A DNA stretch of 64,000 bases, taken from assembly GCA_016201275.1 (NCBI GenBank), contig JACQDB010000077.1, forward strand, positions 20,476-84,475. Reading direction: 5' to 3'. The notes under the pieces were generated by a model. It searched no databases and was not told where the DNA came from. It worked only from the letters and a program-made list of their open reading frames with translations. Origin of the DNA: Acidobacteriota bacterium. Its GTDB lineage: Bacteria > Acidobacteriota > Blastocatellia > UBA7656. A program made the position numbers and the translations under genes. Shown piece after piece: positions 18,003-26,061 of this stretch. The stretch's first letter is position 1, and each line of letters starts with the position of its first letter.

Positions 18003-19169
18003 TTATGAAACACGCAAATGAATTTGGTGAAGCAGTTCCAACTCCATCACTTCGTAAAGCGCTTTGACAGCGCGCACGGTGGCCGTGCCGGGTTGATAAA
18101 ACAACTCTTGCGCGACGTGTTGGCGAGCGGACGATTTCTCTCGCGGCGCGGCGAACGCCTGTTCAACGGCGGCAAGGGTTTGCTCGACATTGCGGACGCT
18201 GCTGGCCGCCTCGGCCAGCAGCTGCACATAGTCTTGATGAATGTTGGTGCGGGCAATCAACTCCGGCATCTCGATGCGAATTACCGGACGGTCTAGCAAT
18301 AGATACTCGAAACCTACGGAACTGTGGTCGGTGATTAACACATCCGCTGCCGCCAGGTACGGACAGGCATCGCCGCTTTGTGCCAGATGGCCGCCGTATT
18401 TTTCCAGTATCGGTTTGATACGTTCGCGCCAATTCACCCCGCCAGAGTGTATGAATCGGGTGTCTTGTGAACGGTCATGCAGTTTGACGATGACGGCGTA
18501 TCCGGCTTGGCACAAGCGCTCGATCAATTCCAGTCCCAACGCATTGACCGATGAATAAGGCGACCACGTCGGCGCATAAAGAACGGTTTGCCGCGCCGGA
18601 TCAAAGCCGTATGACTCAAGCAGCGCCTTACGCGACAGCGAACCATCGAGCAGGCAATCCAGTTTGGGCATACCGATAAGTTGGGCGGCGGGGCTGTCGG
18701 CATCAATCGCGCCGCTGCGTAAGTAATTATTCAAGCGGCGTTGATTGATGAAAAACAGGCGATGCCATTCGCGCATGGAACGCGCAGGCGTGTCATAAAT
18801 GTGACCGTATTTTCCGGCGACGCCATGAAACATCTGTATGCGCCGCGTGCCGCGTGGCAACTTCACCCACAATTGATCGGCGGTCAAATAGGCATCGAAT
18901 TTCATGAGCGCGGCGCGTTGCGGCGTAATCAGGCGCGCCGCTGCACCGGCCTCGCGATAAATCGCGGTGCAGGCTTGCGGCATTTCGCTGGCGGTGAAAT
19001 AAAACTGCACGCGATGGTCAGCGCGCATCATTCGATGAAGCGGCGCGACAATGGCGTAATTCATAGCGGTGCGCGAATCCACCAACACCGAGCGGTTTTC
19101 AGGGTGGCGATGGCGCTGCCATTTCGCATCCGTCTGTTGAGCGAATTTCAAAAGCGCGGCAAAACTCAT
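18003..19169 (-). CDS. CDP-glycerol glycerophosphotransferase family protein
   Basis: A 388-residue enzyme of the TagB/TagF type (Pfam Glyphos_transf family), which moves a polyol-phosphate from a CDP-activated donor onto a glycan. Motifs seen: MFHGVAGKYGHI (catalytic His region), VLYAPTWSPY, and TDHSSVGFEYLLLDRPVI, the donor-binding end. No membrane span; likely peripheral. It lies 55 bp after a nucleotidyltransferase that could make the CDP donor, and a GT2 gene precedes both. It could add phosphate-linked groups to a surface glycan rather than make teichoic acid, given the Gram-negative setting. Confidence 0.86.
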   Translation of the reverse strand: MSFAALLKFAQQTDAKWQRHRHPENRSVLVDSRTAMNYAIVAPLHRMMRADHRVQFYFTASEMPQACTAIYREAGAAARLITPQRAALMKFDAYLTADQLWVKLPRGTRRIQMFHGVAGKYGHIYDTPARSMREWHRLFFINQRRLNNYLRSGAIDADSPAAQLIGMPKLDCLLDGSLSRKALLESYGFDPARQTVLYAPTWSPYSSVNALGLELIERLCQAGYAVIVKLHDRSQDTRFIHSGGVNWRERIKPILEKYGGHLAQSGDACPYLAAADVLITDHSSVGFEYLLLDRPVIRIEMPELIARTNIHQDYVQLLAEAASSVRNVEQTLAAVEQAFAAPREKSSARQHVAQELFYQPGTATVRAVKALYEVMELELLHQIHLRVS

Positions 19170-19224
19170 GGTCTGGTCTTCACTTCATGCGCGAAGTCCG
19201 ATGAAAGCGCCTGCCTGCACCGGC

Positions 19225-20013
19225 TCACGAAAAAAATTCTGCGGCTTGTGCTTGTCGGCTCAGAGGGCGCGGCGCGGTCGTTCGGCTATCAGCAGCGGGA
19301 AGCTTTGGCAGAATGTCGCGCACCGCACGCTGAAAATCTTCGGGAAAATCTATTTCAATCCACGGGTAGCCTTGCGCGTCAACGGCATACAGCGGACGCG
19401 CGGCGGCAAACTCGCAGAAGGCTCGCGGTGCCCAGTCGCGCTGTCCGCCGTTGGTAATCAAGCGCTGCATAATTTCTATCAACAGCGCTGCGCTGTTGGC
19501 ATTGAATTTTACGATGCCGAGATTTTCGCCGTCGGCTTCCTGTGGCGGCATGGTTTTGCTGATCTCGATGACGCGCTCGCCGCGAACTTTTACTTTCATC
19601 TCTTCGTCGCCAAGCGCTGTGGACAAAGGATTGCCATAGTCAATCAACAAGGCATCGTGATAAGGCGCAGCCAAGAGATTCGCCAGCAATTGCGGGTGAA
19701 ACAGCACGTCAGAGTTGAGGACGACAAAGCCTTCGGCAAGTGCTTGACGCGCCAGCCACAACGAATAGAGGCTGTTGGTTTGGTCGAAGCGGGAATTTTC
19801 CACGAAGCGAATACGCCCGTCGCAACTTTGGCGCACACGCTCGGCTTGATAGCCGACGACTACCACGATGTCGGTGATGCCGCAATTTCTCAAGGTGTGA
19901 ATCTGGCGCTCCAGCAACGTGCCGCCGCCGATTTCCATCAGGCATTTCGGCGTGTTGCCGGTCGCCCCGTTCAAACGCAAACCTTTTCCGGCAGCCAGAA
20001 CGATTCCCTTCAT
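19225..20013 (-). CDS. Nucleotidyltransferase (phosphocholine cytidylyltransferase / sugar-nucleotide pyrophosphorylase type)
   Basis: A 262-residue NTP_transferase-fold enzyme. It begins MKGIVLAAGKGLRLNGATG, a signature nucleotide-binding loop, then TPKCLMEIGGGTLLERQI and VVVGYQ. FVVLNSDVLFH supplies the metal-binding Asp and LIDYGN follows. The layout matches LicC-type cytidylyltransferases more than RfbA-type enzymes. Next to the CDP-glycerol-type transferase it probably makes CDP-choline, CDP-glycerol or a related donor. The ATG has AAGGAG upstream. Confidence 0.85.
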   Translation of the reverse strand: MKGIVLAAGKGLRLNGATGNTPKCLMEIGGGTLLERQIHTLRNCGITDIVVVVGYQAERVRQSCDGRIRFVENSRFDQTNSLYSLWLARQALAEGFVVLNSDVLFHPQLLANLLAAPYHDALLIDYGNPLSTALGDEEMKVKVRGERVIEISKTMPPQEADGENLGIVKFNANSAALLIEIMQRLITNGGQRDWAPRAFCEFAAARPLYAVDAQGYPWIEIDFPEDFQRAVRDILPKLPAADSRTTAPRPLSRQAQAAEFFS

Positions 20014-20080
20014 GCGCTGTTGTCTCCTTCCTCTTGACAGACTCCCGCACTCTTATATCAAGATGCACAAGAGAATAGTC

Positions 20081-20254
20081 TGAGTTGAGAGGCGGTCTCT
20101 GACCGCCGGAATGCGCGGTCAAAGACCACTTCTGAGTTGAGAGGCGGTCTCTGACCGCCGGAATGCGCGGTCAAAGACCGCTTCTCAACTCATTTGGTTT
20201 CGCAGTCGGAATGCGCGGTCAAAGACCGCTTCTCAACTCATTTGGTTTCGCAGT
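20081..20254. repeat. Array of GCGGTC palindromes (family D)
   Basis: Two tandem units of TGAGTTGAGAGGCGGTCTCT...GACCGC are followed by a partial third made of the right half plus a short TTTGGTTTCGCAGT linker that is itself repeated. Each unit can fold into a long hairpin. Related single hairpins are at 28595-28647 and 62311-62362. Confidence 0.8.
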
Positions 20255-20260
20255 TCGGTA

Positions 20261-21271
20261 TTATTGACTTTCTGCGACGTTGGTTTTGGCCGACATCATC
20301 CGCGCTTTGCCTTTGCGATCTTTCCAGCGTTGACGCACGACACCGGCAAAAAACCATAGCTCCAGTTCGCGCTCGAAACGCGCTTCTATATCTTTGCTGG
20401 CGTAAGCCTTCAGCATACGCACGAAGGTGCCGAAATAGGTTCGCAGCATATAACGCGGCACTCCTGCGAGGTGCGGCACGTTGGCAAAATCGAGCGAGGT
20501 GTCTTCGGGGGATTCCATATTGATGCGCGCCTGTTCATAAAGCAGAGCGCGGCTGATGCCGTTCCAGTAAAACCAGCGGCGGAAATAGCGTTTGCTCAAA
20601 CGCTCTTGCGGAATGATGTGTTGAACCACCATCTGCGGCGCATAAAAACCGCGCAAGCCTGCCGCCTTGGCGCGCAAACCCCATTCGCGCACTTCCTGGC
20701 CGAGCAGCGTCCCGGCTTTGCGCCCGACGCGATTATCCCAAAGCCCTGCGCGAGTGAAACAGTCGCGGCGAAACGCCAGATTGACGCCCAGCGGCACATA
20801 GCGTTGATTGAATTCCAAAGGCGCTTCGCCGTGATCCAAAAGCGCTATCACTGACCACGGCCTGCCCGCGTGATTGGGCAACCAGGCAGGGCGCTCGCCG
20901 CCCCAGATCGGCAACACCTTGCCGCCAACGTAATCGCATTGATGTTGAGCGAGCGCCGAGGCTGCCTGATCCAGCCAATCCGGCGCAACCCGCACATCGT
21001 CATCCGTGGTCAAAATGATTTCTCCGTGCGCCGCCAGGATACCGCGATTGAGCGCCGCACAACGCCCCTGCTCTTGTTCAAACAGGTAGTGCAACTTGAC
21101 TGGAAACCAGGTGGCGATGTCTTCGACCACCGCGCGTGTGTCGTCCGTAGAGTTGTTGTCCACGACAATCACTTCCCAATCGCCCTGCGGCGTTAGCATA
21201 GCCATATTGCACAGCGTGCCGCGCACCTCGTCAGCGCGATTATAGGTTGGAATAATGATCGAAAATTTCAT
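20261..21271 (-). CDS. GT2 family glycosyltransferase
   Basis: A 336-residue GT-A glycosyltransferase starting MKFSIIIPTYNRADEVRGT. It has VVDNNSTDDT, QEQGRCAALNRGIL and the DXD-like LTTDDDVRV. The start has AGGAGA upstream. The C-terminal half (RYFRRWFYWNGISRALL, YMLRTYFGTFVRML) parallels the gene at 8299-9285. First of a codirectional set with the nucleotidyltransferase and the CDP-glycerol-type transferase, though the hairpin array separates them. Specificity unknown. Confidence 0.88.
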   Translation of the reverse strand: MKFSIIIPTYNRADEVRGTLCNMAMLTPQGDWEVIVVDNNSTDDTRAVVEDIATWFPVKLHYLFEQEQGRCAALNRGILAAHGEIILTTDDDVRVAPDWLDQAASALAQHQCDYVGGKVLPIWGGERPAWLPNHAGRPWSVIALLDHGEAPLEFNQRYVPLGVNLAFRRDCFTRAGLWDNRVGRKAGTLLGQEVREWGLRAKAAGLRGFYAPQMVVQHIIPQERLSKRYFRRWFYWNGISRALLYEQARINMESPEDTSLDFANVPHLAGVPRYMLRTYFGTFVRMLKAYASKDIEARFERELELWFFAGVVRQRWKDRKGKARMMSAKTNVAESQ

Positions 21272-21310
21272 CCGTGTGTCTCCTGAAAACTGCTCAGTCT
21301 CGTTGGCCCA

Positions 21311-22558
21311 TCAATTGCCGGTCGTCGTTGCGACACGATATTTCAGCGGCGCGCAATAAAGCGGCGCTACGACGGGAAGCGCAAAGGCTTTCGGTGTTTC
21401 CGATTGGCGCGCCGCCTCTTTGTCGCGTACCACCATCTCGGAGATGCGCTTATCGAGAGCGCTGTTGAGATAGATATATTCATCAACGGTGAGCGTTTGT
21501 TGACGAGCGATGTGGTCAAAAATTTTGCGGTAATGACTGACCAGCGAATCCGATATGTTCATCAAGCGGGCGATGCTGGTTTGCGACGGCGCGGCGGGAT
21601 TGAAATAACAATGCCAGACCACTTCGACGAGTTTGCGAAAGCGCTGCGGTTTGTGGCGGACGCTTTGCCGACAACTTTCCATAATGGTATCGGCGACCGC
21701 CTCCATGTGAGCAATGATCTCTTTTTCCAGCATGACCTCTTCGGGCGAGGGTTTGGTGTCGGCAAAATCCAGCTTGACGGGTTCCGACTCGGCGCTTGAT
21801 TTTTCCAGCGTGTCATCCATAGAGACCATCTGCGAATCTTCGATGGCCAGCTTTGACAACACCAATGAACGCATGGTGCGAATATCTGTGGGCGACTTGA
21901 TGGTGCGGAAAATCTCGATGATGAGTTGCGTCAATTCGGGATTGGAAATCACCACTTGGGAACTGCTGCCGCGTCCGGCGCGGCGGGTGTCGCGTTTGCG
22001 AAAGGCCACTTCTTTCATCATCTCGTGCAGGTGTTGCGGCGCTTTGACGGGCATATCGGCAGGCCACTCGGCCAACCCGTAAACCTGCAGCGCCATCTTG
22101 CCGGTGGGGCGCGACGACGTAGCCGATTTGGTCAACGCCGGGCGACTGTAGCAGCGAAACTCTTTTTTGGTCATCAGCAAATTGCTGGTGCGGCGCGCAA
22201 TGCGATAGGACTCCGGGTGGCGCTCGCGCAGCAAGCGAGACACCAGATTGGGAACCTCTATGTCATAGAGTTCGTGTTCGACGCGCTCGTGGGTGTAGCC
22301 GACATTGATATAAAATTGCCAGCGGTCTTTCTCCTGCAATTTCAAATAGAGGTCTTGCGTTAAATCACAGCACATCTCTTTCAAACTTTCCCACGACAAA
22401 TCTCTGGACGCGCCAAGCGAACGCACGGCGCTGTGCCGCGACACGATGTGAAAGAGTTTCGACCATAAGGTTTCGGCGTCGCCTCTGCTAATAATATGTA
22501 TCCAATCGTCGCTGTGATTTCTGATCTGTGACTCCCACGGTTTCAGGACTGCAACCAT
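21311..22558 (-). CDS. Unrecognised HTH protein, possibly sigma-70-like regulator
   Basis: A 415-residue soluble protein that I cannot place in a named family. Near residue 60, SLKEMCCDLTQDLYLKLQ resembles the helix of sigma region 2 (E/D-DL-Q-E-F-L type). Near the C-terminus, PSQTSIARLMNISDSLVSHYRKIF looks like a helix-turn-helix of the region 4 kind. The middle is charged and of low similarity to anything I know. AGGAG precedes the ATG. It is the last gene of a minus-strand set with an AAA ATPase and a kinase-like protein, beside the exopolysaccharide cluster, so a regulatory role is plausible. A non-sigma DNA-binding protein is the main alternative. Confidence 0.55.
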   Translation of the reverse strand: MVAVLKPWESQIRNHSDDWIHIISRGDAETLWSKLFHIVSRHSAVRSLGASRDLSWESLKEMCCDLTQDLYLKLQEKDRWQFYINVGYTHERVEHELYDIEVPNLVSRLLRERHPESYRIARRTSNLLMTKKEFRCYSRPALTKSATSSRPTGKMALQVYGLAEWPADMPVKAPQHLHEMMKEVAFRKRDTRRAGRGSSSQVVISNPELTQLIIEIFRTIKSPTDIRTMRSLVLSKLAIEDSQMVSMDDTLEKSSAESEPVKLDFADTKPSPEEVMLEKEIIAHMEAVADTIMESCRQSVRHKPQRFRKLVEVVWHCYFNPAAPSQTSIARLMNISDSLVSHYRKIFDHIARQQTLTVDEYIYLNSALDKRISEMVVRDKEAARQSETPKAFALPVVAPLYCAPLKYRVATTTGN

Positions 22559-22672
22559 AATTCTCTCCTAATTTCTTTGCTGATTTTGGGTTCGTTCTTC
22601 GGATTTTGGATTACCGAATGAAATGCTTGTTGGTGACCTGGCTCTTGTGCCTGCGGTCTGATGTGGCAACCT

Positions 22673-23584
22673 TTATCCCTGTAGCGCTCCGGCAGCACTC
22701 ACCGTAACGGCTGGTGGAGTTTCCTCCCACCCCTTGGCTTCCATAGGGTTTTCCCCGTTACTGGTAAAATCGTTTACCGAAATATCCAAGGCTTGAATCA
22801 CTTCCTGTATGACCTCGGCGGTAATCGTGCGATGACCGCCAGCGTAGCCGTACAACAAGGCGTTGTCACAAATATTGTTGATGATGCGCGGAATGCCCAG
22901 CGACACCTGGCCGATTAACTCGATGGCTTCCGGCGCGAACAAATCAACGCGCTCGGCTCCGGCGGTCTTCAAACGGAAACGTATGTACTTATTAATTTCG
23001 TGAGTGGCGAGCGGTTCAATCATGCAGCGCAACGAGACGCGCTGTTTGAGTTGGCGCAATTGCGGTTGATTGAGGGTGTCGCGCAATTCCGGCTGTCCGC
23101 ACAAAATGACTTGCAACAGTTTCTCGCTGTTGGTCTCGAAATTGGCCAGCAGACGAATCTCTTCCAAAAGCGCGTTGGACAACCCGTGCGCTTCATCTAC
23201 GACCAGCACGGTGCGTAAGCCTTTGGCGTGCCGCACGGCCAGCGTCCGACCAATCGCCGACAACAGATCGGCTTTCGATGACGAACGCGGCAGGCCGAGC
23301 TTCAAGCCATCGGTGAACAACTCGAAAAACTCCGCGACCGTTAAATAGGGATTGAAAATATAGACCGCCAGAATGTCCTGACCGAATTGCTGAATCATCG
23401 AACGCAGCGTGGTGGTCTTGCCAGTGCCGACTTCGCCCAACACCACGACGATACCTTTGCTGTGTTCAATGCCGTATTGCAAATTCGCGGTCACTTCCAG
23501 ATGACTCTCGGTTTTAAAGATGTACTTGGGGTCTGGGGTTAAACCGAAAGGAATCGTTTTCAATTTATAAAAGTCTCTATACAT
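22673..23584 (-). CDS. AAA ATPase, ExeA/GspA-like, as found in XrtA exopolysaccharide loci
   Basis: 303 residues. It begins MYRDFYKLKTIPFGLTPDP, the hallmark opening of ExeA-type and XrtA-associated ATPases. Walker A GEVGTGKT is at 50-57, Walker B TVLVVDEAH follows, and a sensor region LLQVILCGQPELRDTL precedes an arginine-rich lid (RQLKQRVSLRC). Related ATPases help assemble envelope machines or act in exopolysaccharide loci. There is no fused peptidoglycan-binding domain, unlike ExeA. It lies 21 bp downstream of the kinase-like gene and upstream of the HTH gene. Confidence 0.87.
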   Translation of the reverse strand: MYRDFYKLKTIPFGLTPDPKYIFKTESHLEVTANLQYGIEHSKGIVVVLGEVGTGKTTTLRSMIQQFGQDILAVYIFNPYLTVAEFFELFTDGLKLGLPRSSSKADLLSAIGRTLAVRHAKGLRTVLVVDEAHGLSNALLEEIRLLANFETNSEKLLQVILCGQPELRDTLNQPQLRQLKQRVSLRCMIEPLATHEINKYIRFRLKTAGAERVDLFAPEAIELIGQVSLGIPRIINNICDNALLYGYAGGHRTITAEVIQEVIQALDISVNDFTSNGENPMEAKGWEETPPAVTVSAAGALQG

Positions 23585-23605
23585 TCCTGTTTACTCCGCT
23601 GTGAA

Positions 23606-25426
23606 TTACCAGAAGCGCCAACGAAAAAAGCCTCGGCGCGGTCGAGCTTTGAGCGCTGGTGCTTTCGACAGGCTCTTTCTGACGTGATGTTTTTTCGTAT
23701 GCCTCAGATTGCTCTGACGCAACTGCTCGCGCAGTTTCGCGGTGTCGGGCTTGGCTTTGGGCGGCGCGGAGATCGGCGCTTCAGAGACCGTTGGCGCGGC
23801 CTTGTCAGCGGTCTTGGCATCACTGGAAGCAGCGCCTTCGGCAGCTTGATCGGGCAACTGCACAGGTGCTGATGCCGCCGTTTGCGCTGCCGGAGGTGTA
23901 GAAAAAACCGCTTCAGGATTTGCCGCCGCCGCCGGGGGTGCGTCCTTTGCCGCTGTGAAATAGCCTTTGTAAGCCAGCACCGAAAAAGCCGTGAGCATCG
24001 CTACGCCCAACGCCAACAGAGCCACAGACAGCCAGGACTGCCCCGGCGCGGCTTCGCCCGTGACCGCCGACAGCGGCGCTTCATCGGCGGCGCGAAACGC
24101 TTCTGGTGGAATTGAGCTTGCCGATAGCGACAGCGCTTCGTCATTCGCTGCTGTTGGCTGTGCGACCACCGAGGCCGCAACGCATGAATCAAGTGAATCA
24201 AGTGAATCAATAGATGAATCAACGCCCAGCGGCAGCGCTGCCGCGCTCGACAACGAGTCTGTGTCATCCCGGTCGGCGTGGCGCTCATCGGTCAAGCTCG
24301 GCTCCTCGTCTGTAGTCTTGAAGAACAACGGAGAGGCGGCGCTGTCTCGATTAAAGTCATAGACCAGAAATTCATGGTCTTCGTCAAAGAGCGCCGCCAG
24401 TGGCTGACTCTCTTCACCGTCATCGTGAATCGGCGCAATCGGTGCATCATCGGGCAGCAGATTGATCGCTAATAAATTGCCCTCGCGTATCGCCGCCAAT
24501 TCGGCTTGCAACGCTGCGGCATTTTGAAAACGCACTGCCGGATTTTCGGCCATCAATCGGGCAATCACTGCCGCAAGCGCTGCCGGAAGGTCAGGGCGAA
24601 TCAACTGCACTGCTGGCGCTTTCTGCAAGGCAATCTTGAGGCACAACTCCGCTTCATCACGCGCCGCGAAAGGCAACATATCGGTCAGTATTTCATAGAG
24701 CAGAATGCCCAGACTGTACAAATCGCTGCGCTCGTCCGGGGCGCTATGATTCAGAAGTTCAGGGCTGCGATAAACCAGCGTACTTTCCTGGGCGCGTTTT
24801 TCGTAGAGCCAGGGGCGCAGCGGTTTGCGGGGAACGCCAAAGTCGGTGAGGGTGATGTTCCCATCGCCATCAAGCCACAAATTTTCCGGTTGTAAATTCA
24901 AATGCAGCACCGCAGCCTGATGCGCGTAGTGCAGGGCATCGGCAATTTGCGAAGCGATGTCGAGAACCTCTTCAACTTCCAGCCAGCCTTGCCGATGCAA
25001 CCGGCGTTGCAACGATTCGGCATTTTGCGGATAGTCGCTGACGCAGAAATGCAGGCCCTGCAATTGTTCCGGTTTTCGACTGCTGGCGATGTGCGGGTGC
25101 GACAATTTCGCCGCCGCATGAGCGGTAAGCAGAAAGCCCAACAACTCGCTCGGTTGGTCTGCGCCAGCGGCAGCAAACACCTTGAGCATAACCATTGAAT
25201 CGTGGTGCTGTAGGTGTTGCTTGGCCACATAGCGGCGCGTCTGGTTTACGGCATCCAGTGCCTCGATTATCGAGAAACGCGAACCAAGGACTTGCCATTC
25301 ATCGTGCTGTTGGTCTGCCAATAAAGATGCATGATGAGCGTGGGGCGATAAGATTTTTTGGGTGCTGCTCAATGTTATTTTCCCTGCAATGCTAGTTCGG
25401 CCAGATGCCTTATTTTTCGTTCGCAC
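23606..25426 (-). CDS. Membrane-anchored serine/threonine kinase-like protein (predicted pseudokinase)
   Basis: A 606-residue protein with a Hanks-type kinase fold at about 50-315. The VAIK Lys is present (Lys82, VMLKVF), as are DFG (195-197), the YRSPELL activation-end segment and the SDLYSLG Asp. The catalytic loop reads HLNLQPEN where active kinases have HRDLKPEN: Asp is Asn177 and Lys is Gln179. No glycine-rich loop is visible. One membrane helix follows near residue 485 (LSVALLALGVAMLTAFSVLAY), then an Ala/Pro-rich stretch and a very basic end (RHTKKHHVRKSL). The start is a GTG with GAGG upstream. Probably a signalling scaffold; weak activity cannot be excluded. Confidence 0.82.
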   Translation of the reverse strand: MRTKNKASGRTSIAGKITLSSTQKILSPHAHHASLLADQQHDEWQVLGSRFSIIEALDAVNQTRRYVAKQHLQHHDSMVMLKVFAAAGADQPSELLGFLLTAHAAAKLSHPHIASSRKPEQLQGLHFCVSDYPQNAESLQRRLHRQGWLEVEEVLDIASQIADALHYAHQAAVLHLNLQPENLWLDGDGNITLTDFGVPRKPLRPWLYEKRAQESTLVYRSPELLNHSAPDERSDLYSLGILLYEILTDMLPFAARDEAELCLKIALQKAPAVQLIRPDLPAALAAVIARLMAENPAVRFQNAAALQAELAAIREGNLLAINLLPDDAPIAPIHDDGEESQPLAALFDEDHEFLVYDFNRDSAASPLFFKTTDEEPSLTDERHADRDDTDSLSSAAALPLGVDSSIDSLDSLDSCVAASVVAQPTAANDEALSLSASSIPPEAFRAADEAPLSAVTGEAAPGQSWLSVALLALGVAMLTAFSVLAYKGYFTAAKDAPPAAAANPEAVFSTPPAAQTAASAPVQLPDQAAEGAASSDAKTADKAAPTVSEAPISAPPKAKPDTAKLREQLRQSNLRHTKKHHVRKSLSKAPALKARPRRGFFRWRFW

Positions 25427-25724
25427 TTTCTAGGCAACCTCAATGCCGAACCGCCCAAATGATTGATGACTACATAATGAGATTGGCGCTTCGCATGATT
25501 AATGAGGACGATGATGATTGAATAAAACGAAAGTCACAGAAAATTAAGAAATTTTTTTTGGCGGTTTTCGTCTGCGGCAACGGCATTCACGGATAGCTGT
25601 AGGATATGCACACAGCCTAGCGGTAAGTAAGCATACACTTGGTTTGAAAATGTACAATTGACATACAGAACAAAATCCCAAATCCATTATGGAATCATAA
25701 TAAGCGCATCAAGAAAGCAGACTG

Positions 25725-25753
25725 TTGACTTCACTATAGTCACTGCATAAGAT
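25725..25753 (+). promoter_or_regulatory. Candidate sigma-70-type promoter for the beta-helix gene
   Basis: TTGACT (25725-25730) and TAAGAT (25748-25753) are separated by 17 bp, upstream of a leader of about 300 bases. The match is partial (5/6 and 4/6) and unsupported by other data. Confidence 0.35.
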
Positions 25754-25782
25754 GAAAACGCACTAAGCTACTAGCCTACATC

Positions 25783-26036
25783 CACCTCACGCGAAAATTG
25801 TTTACCTGATGATCACCGCCGTGATTTTATGCGGGATTGGTTGGCGTGAGGTGTGGGTAGGAAAAGTTTTCAGCCGGATGCGAATCGGGCTGAAGGTCAA
25901 AGCGTTACTTGACCGGTGCCTCTGCTGGTGGTGGTCTCCACTACGTATTCTATGCCTCTAATTGATTAATCAAAGCCCTTACCAAGTAAGTGTCCTCTAC
26001 TTATTTTTATGAGGACAGGTGTGTCTGGGATCAGAC
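25783..26036 (+). promoter_or_regulatory. Structured 5' leader with several hairpins
   Basis: Arms CACCTCACGC (25783-25792) and GCGTGAGGTG (25844-25853) enclose an inner ATCAC/GTGAT stem. Two compact stems, TGTCCTC/GAGGACA (25991-26017) and GTCTG/CAGAC (26023-26036), lie immediately before the AAGGA ribosome site. It could be an attenuator or RNA-binding site. It does not match the c-di-GMP-I riboswitch consensus as I know it. Apart from this and the promoter candidate, nothing is seen in 25427-26061. Confidence 0.4.
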
Positions 26037-26061
26037 CACAAAACATTTTATAAGGACTGTC

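Noticed and set aside
20081..20254. CRISPR or tandem gene remnant
   Set aside because: Units are long hairpins without unique spacers; better explained as REP-like repeats.
25783..26036. c-di-GMP (GEMM) riboswitch
   Set aside because: The conserved joining and loop sequences of that class are not present; only generic stems are seen.
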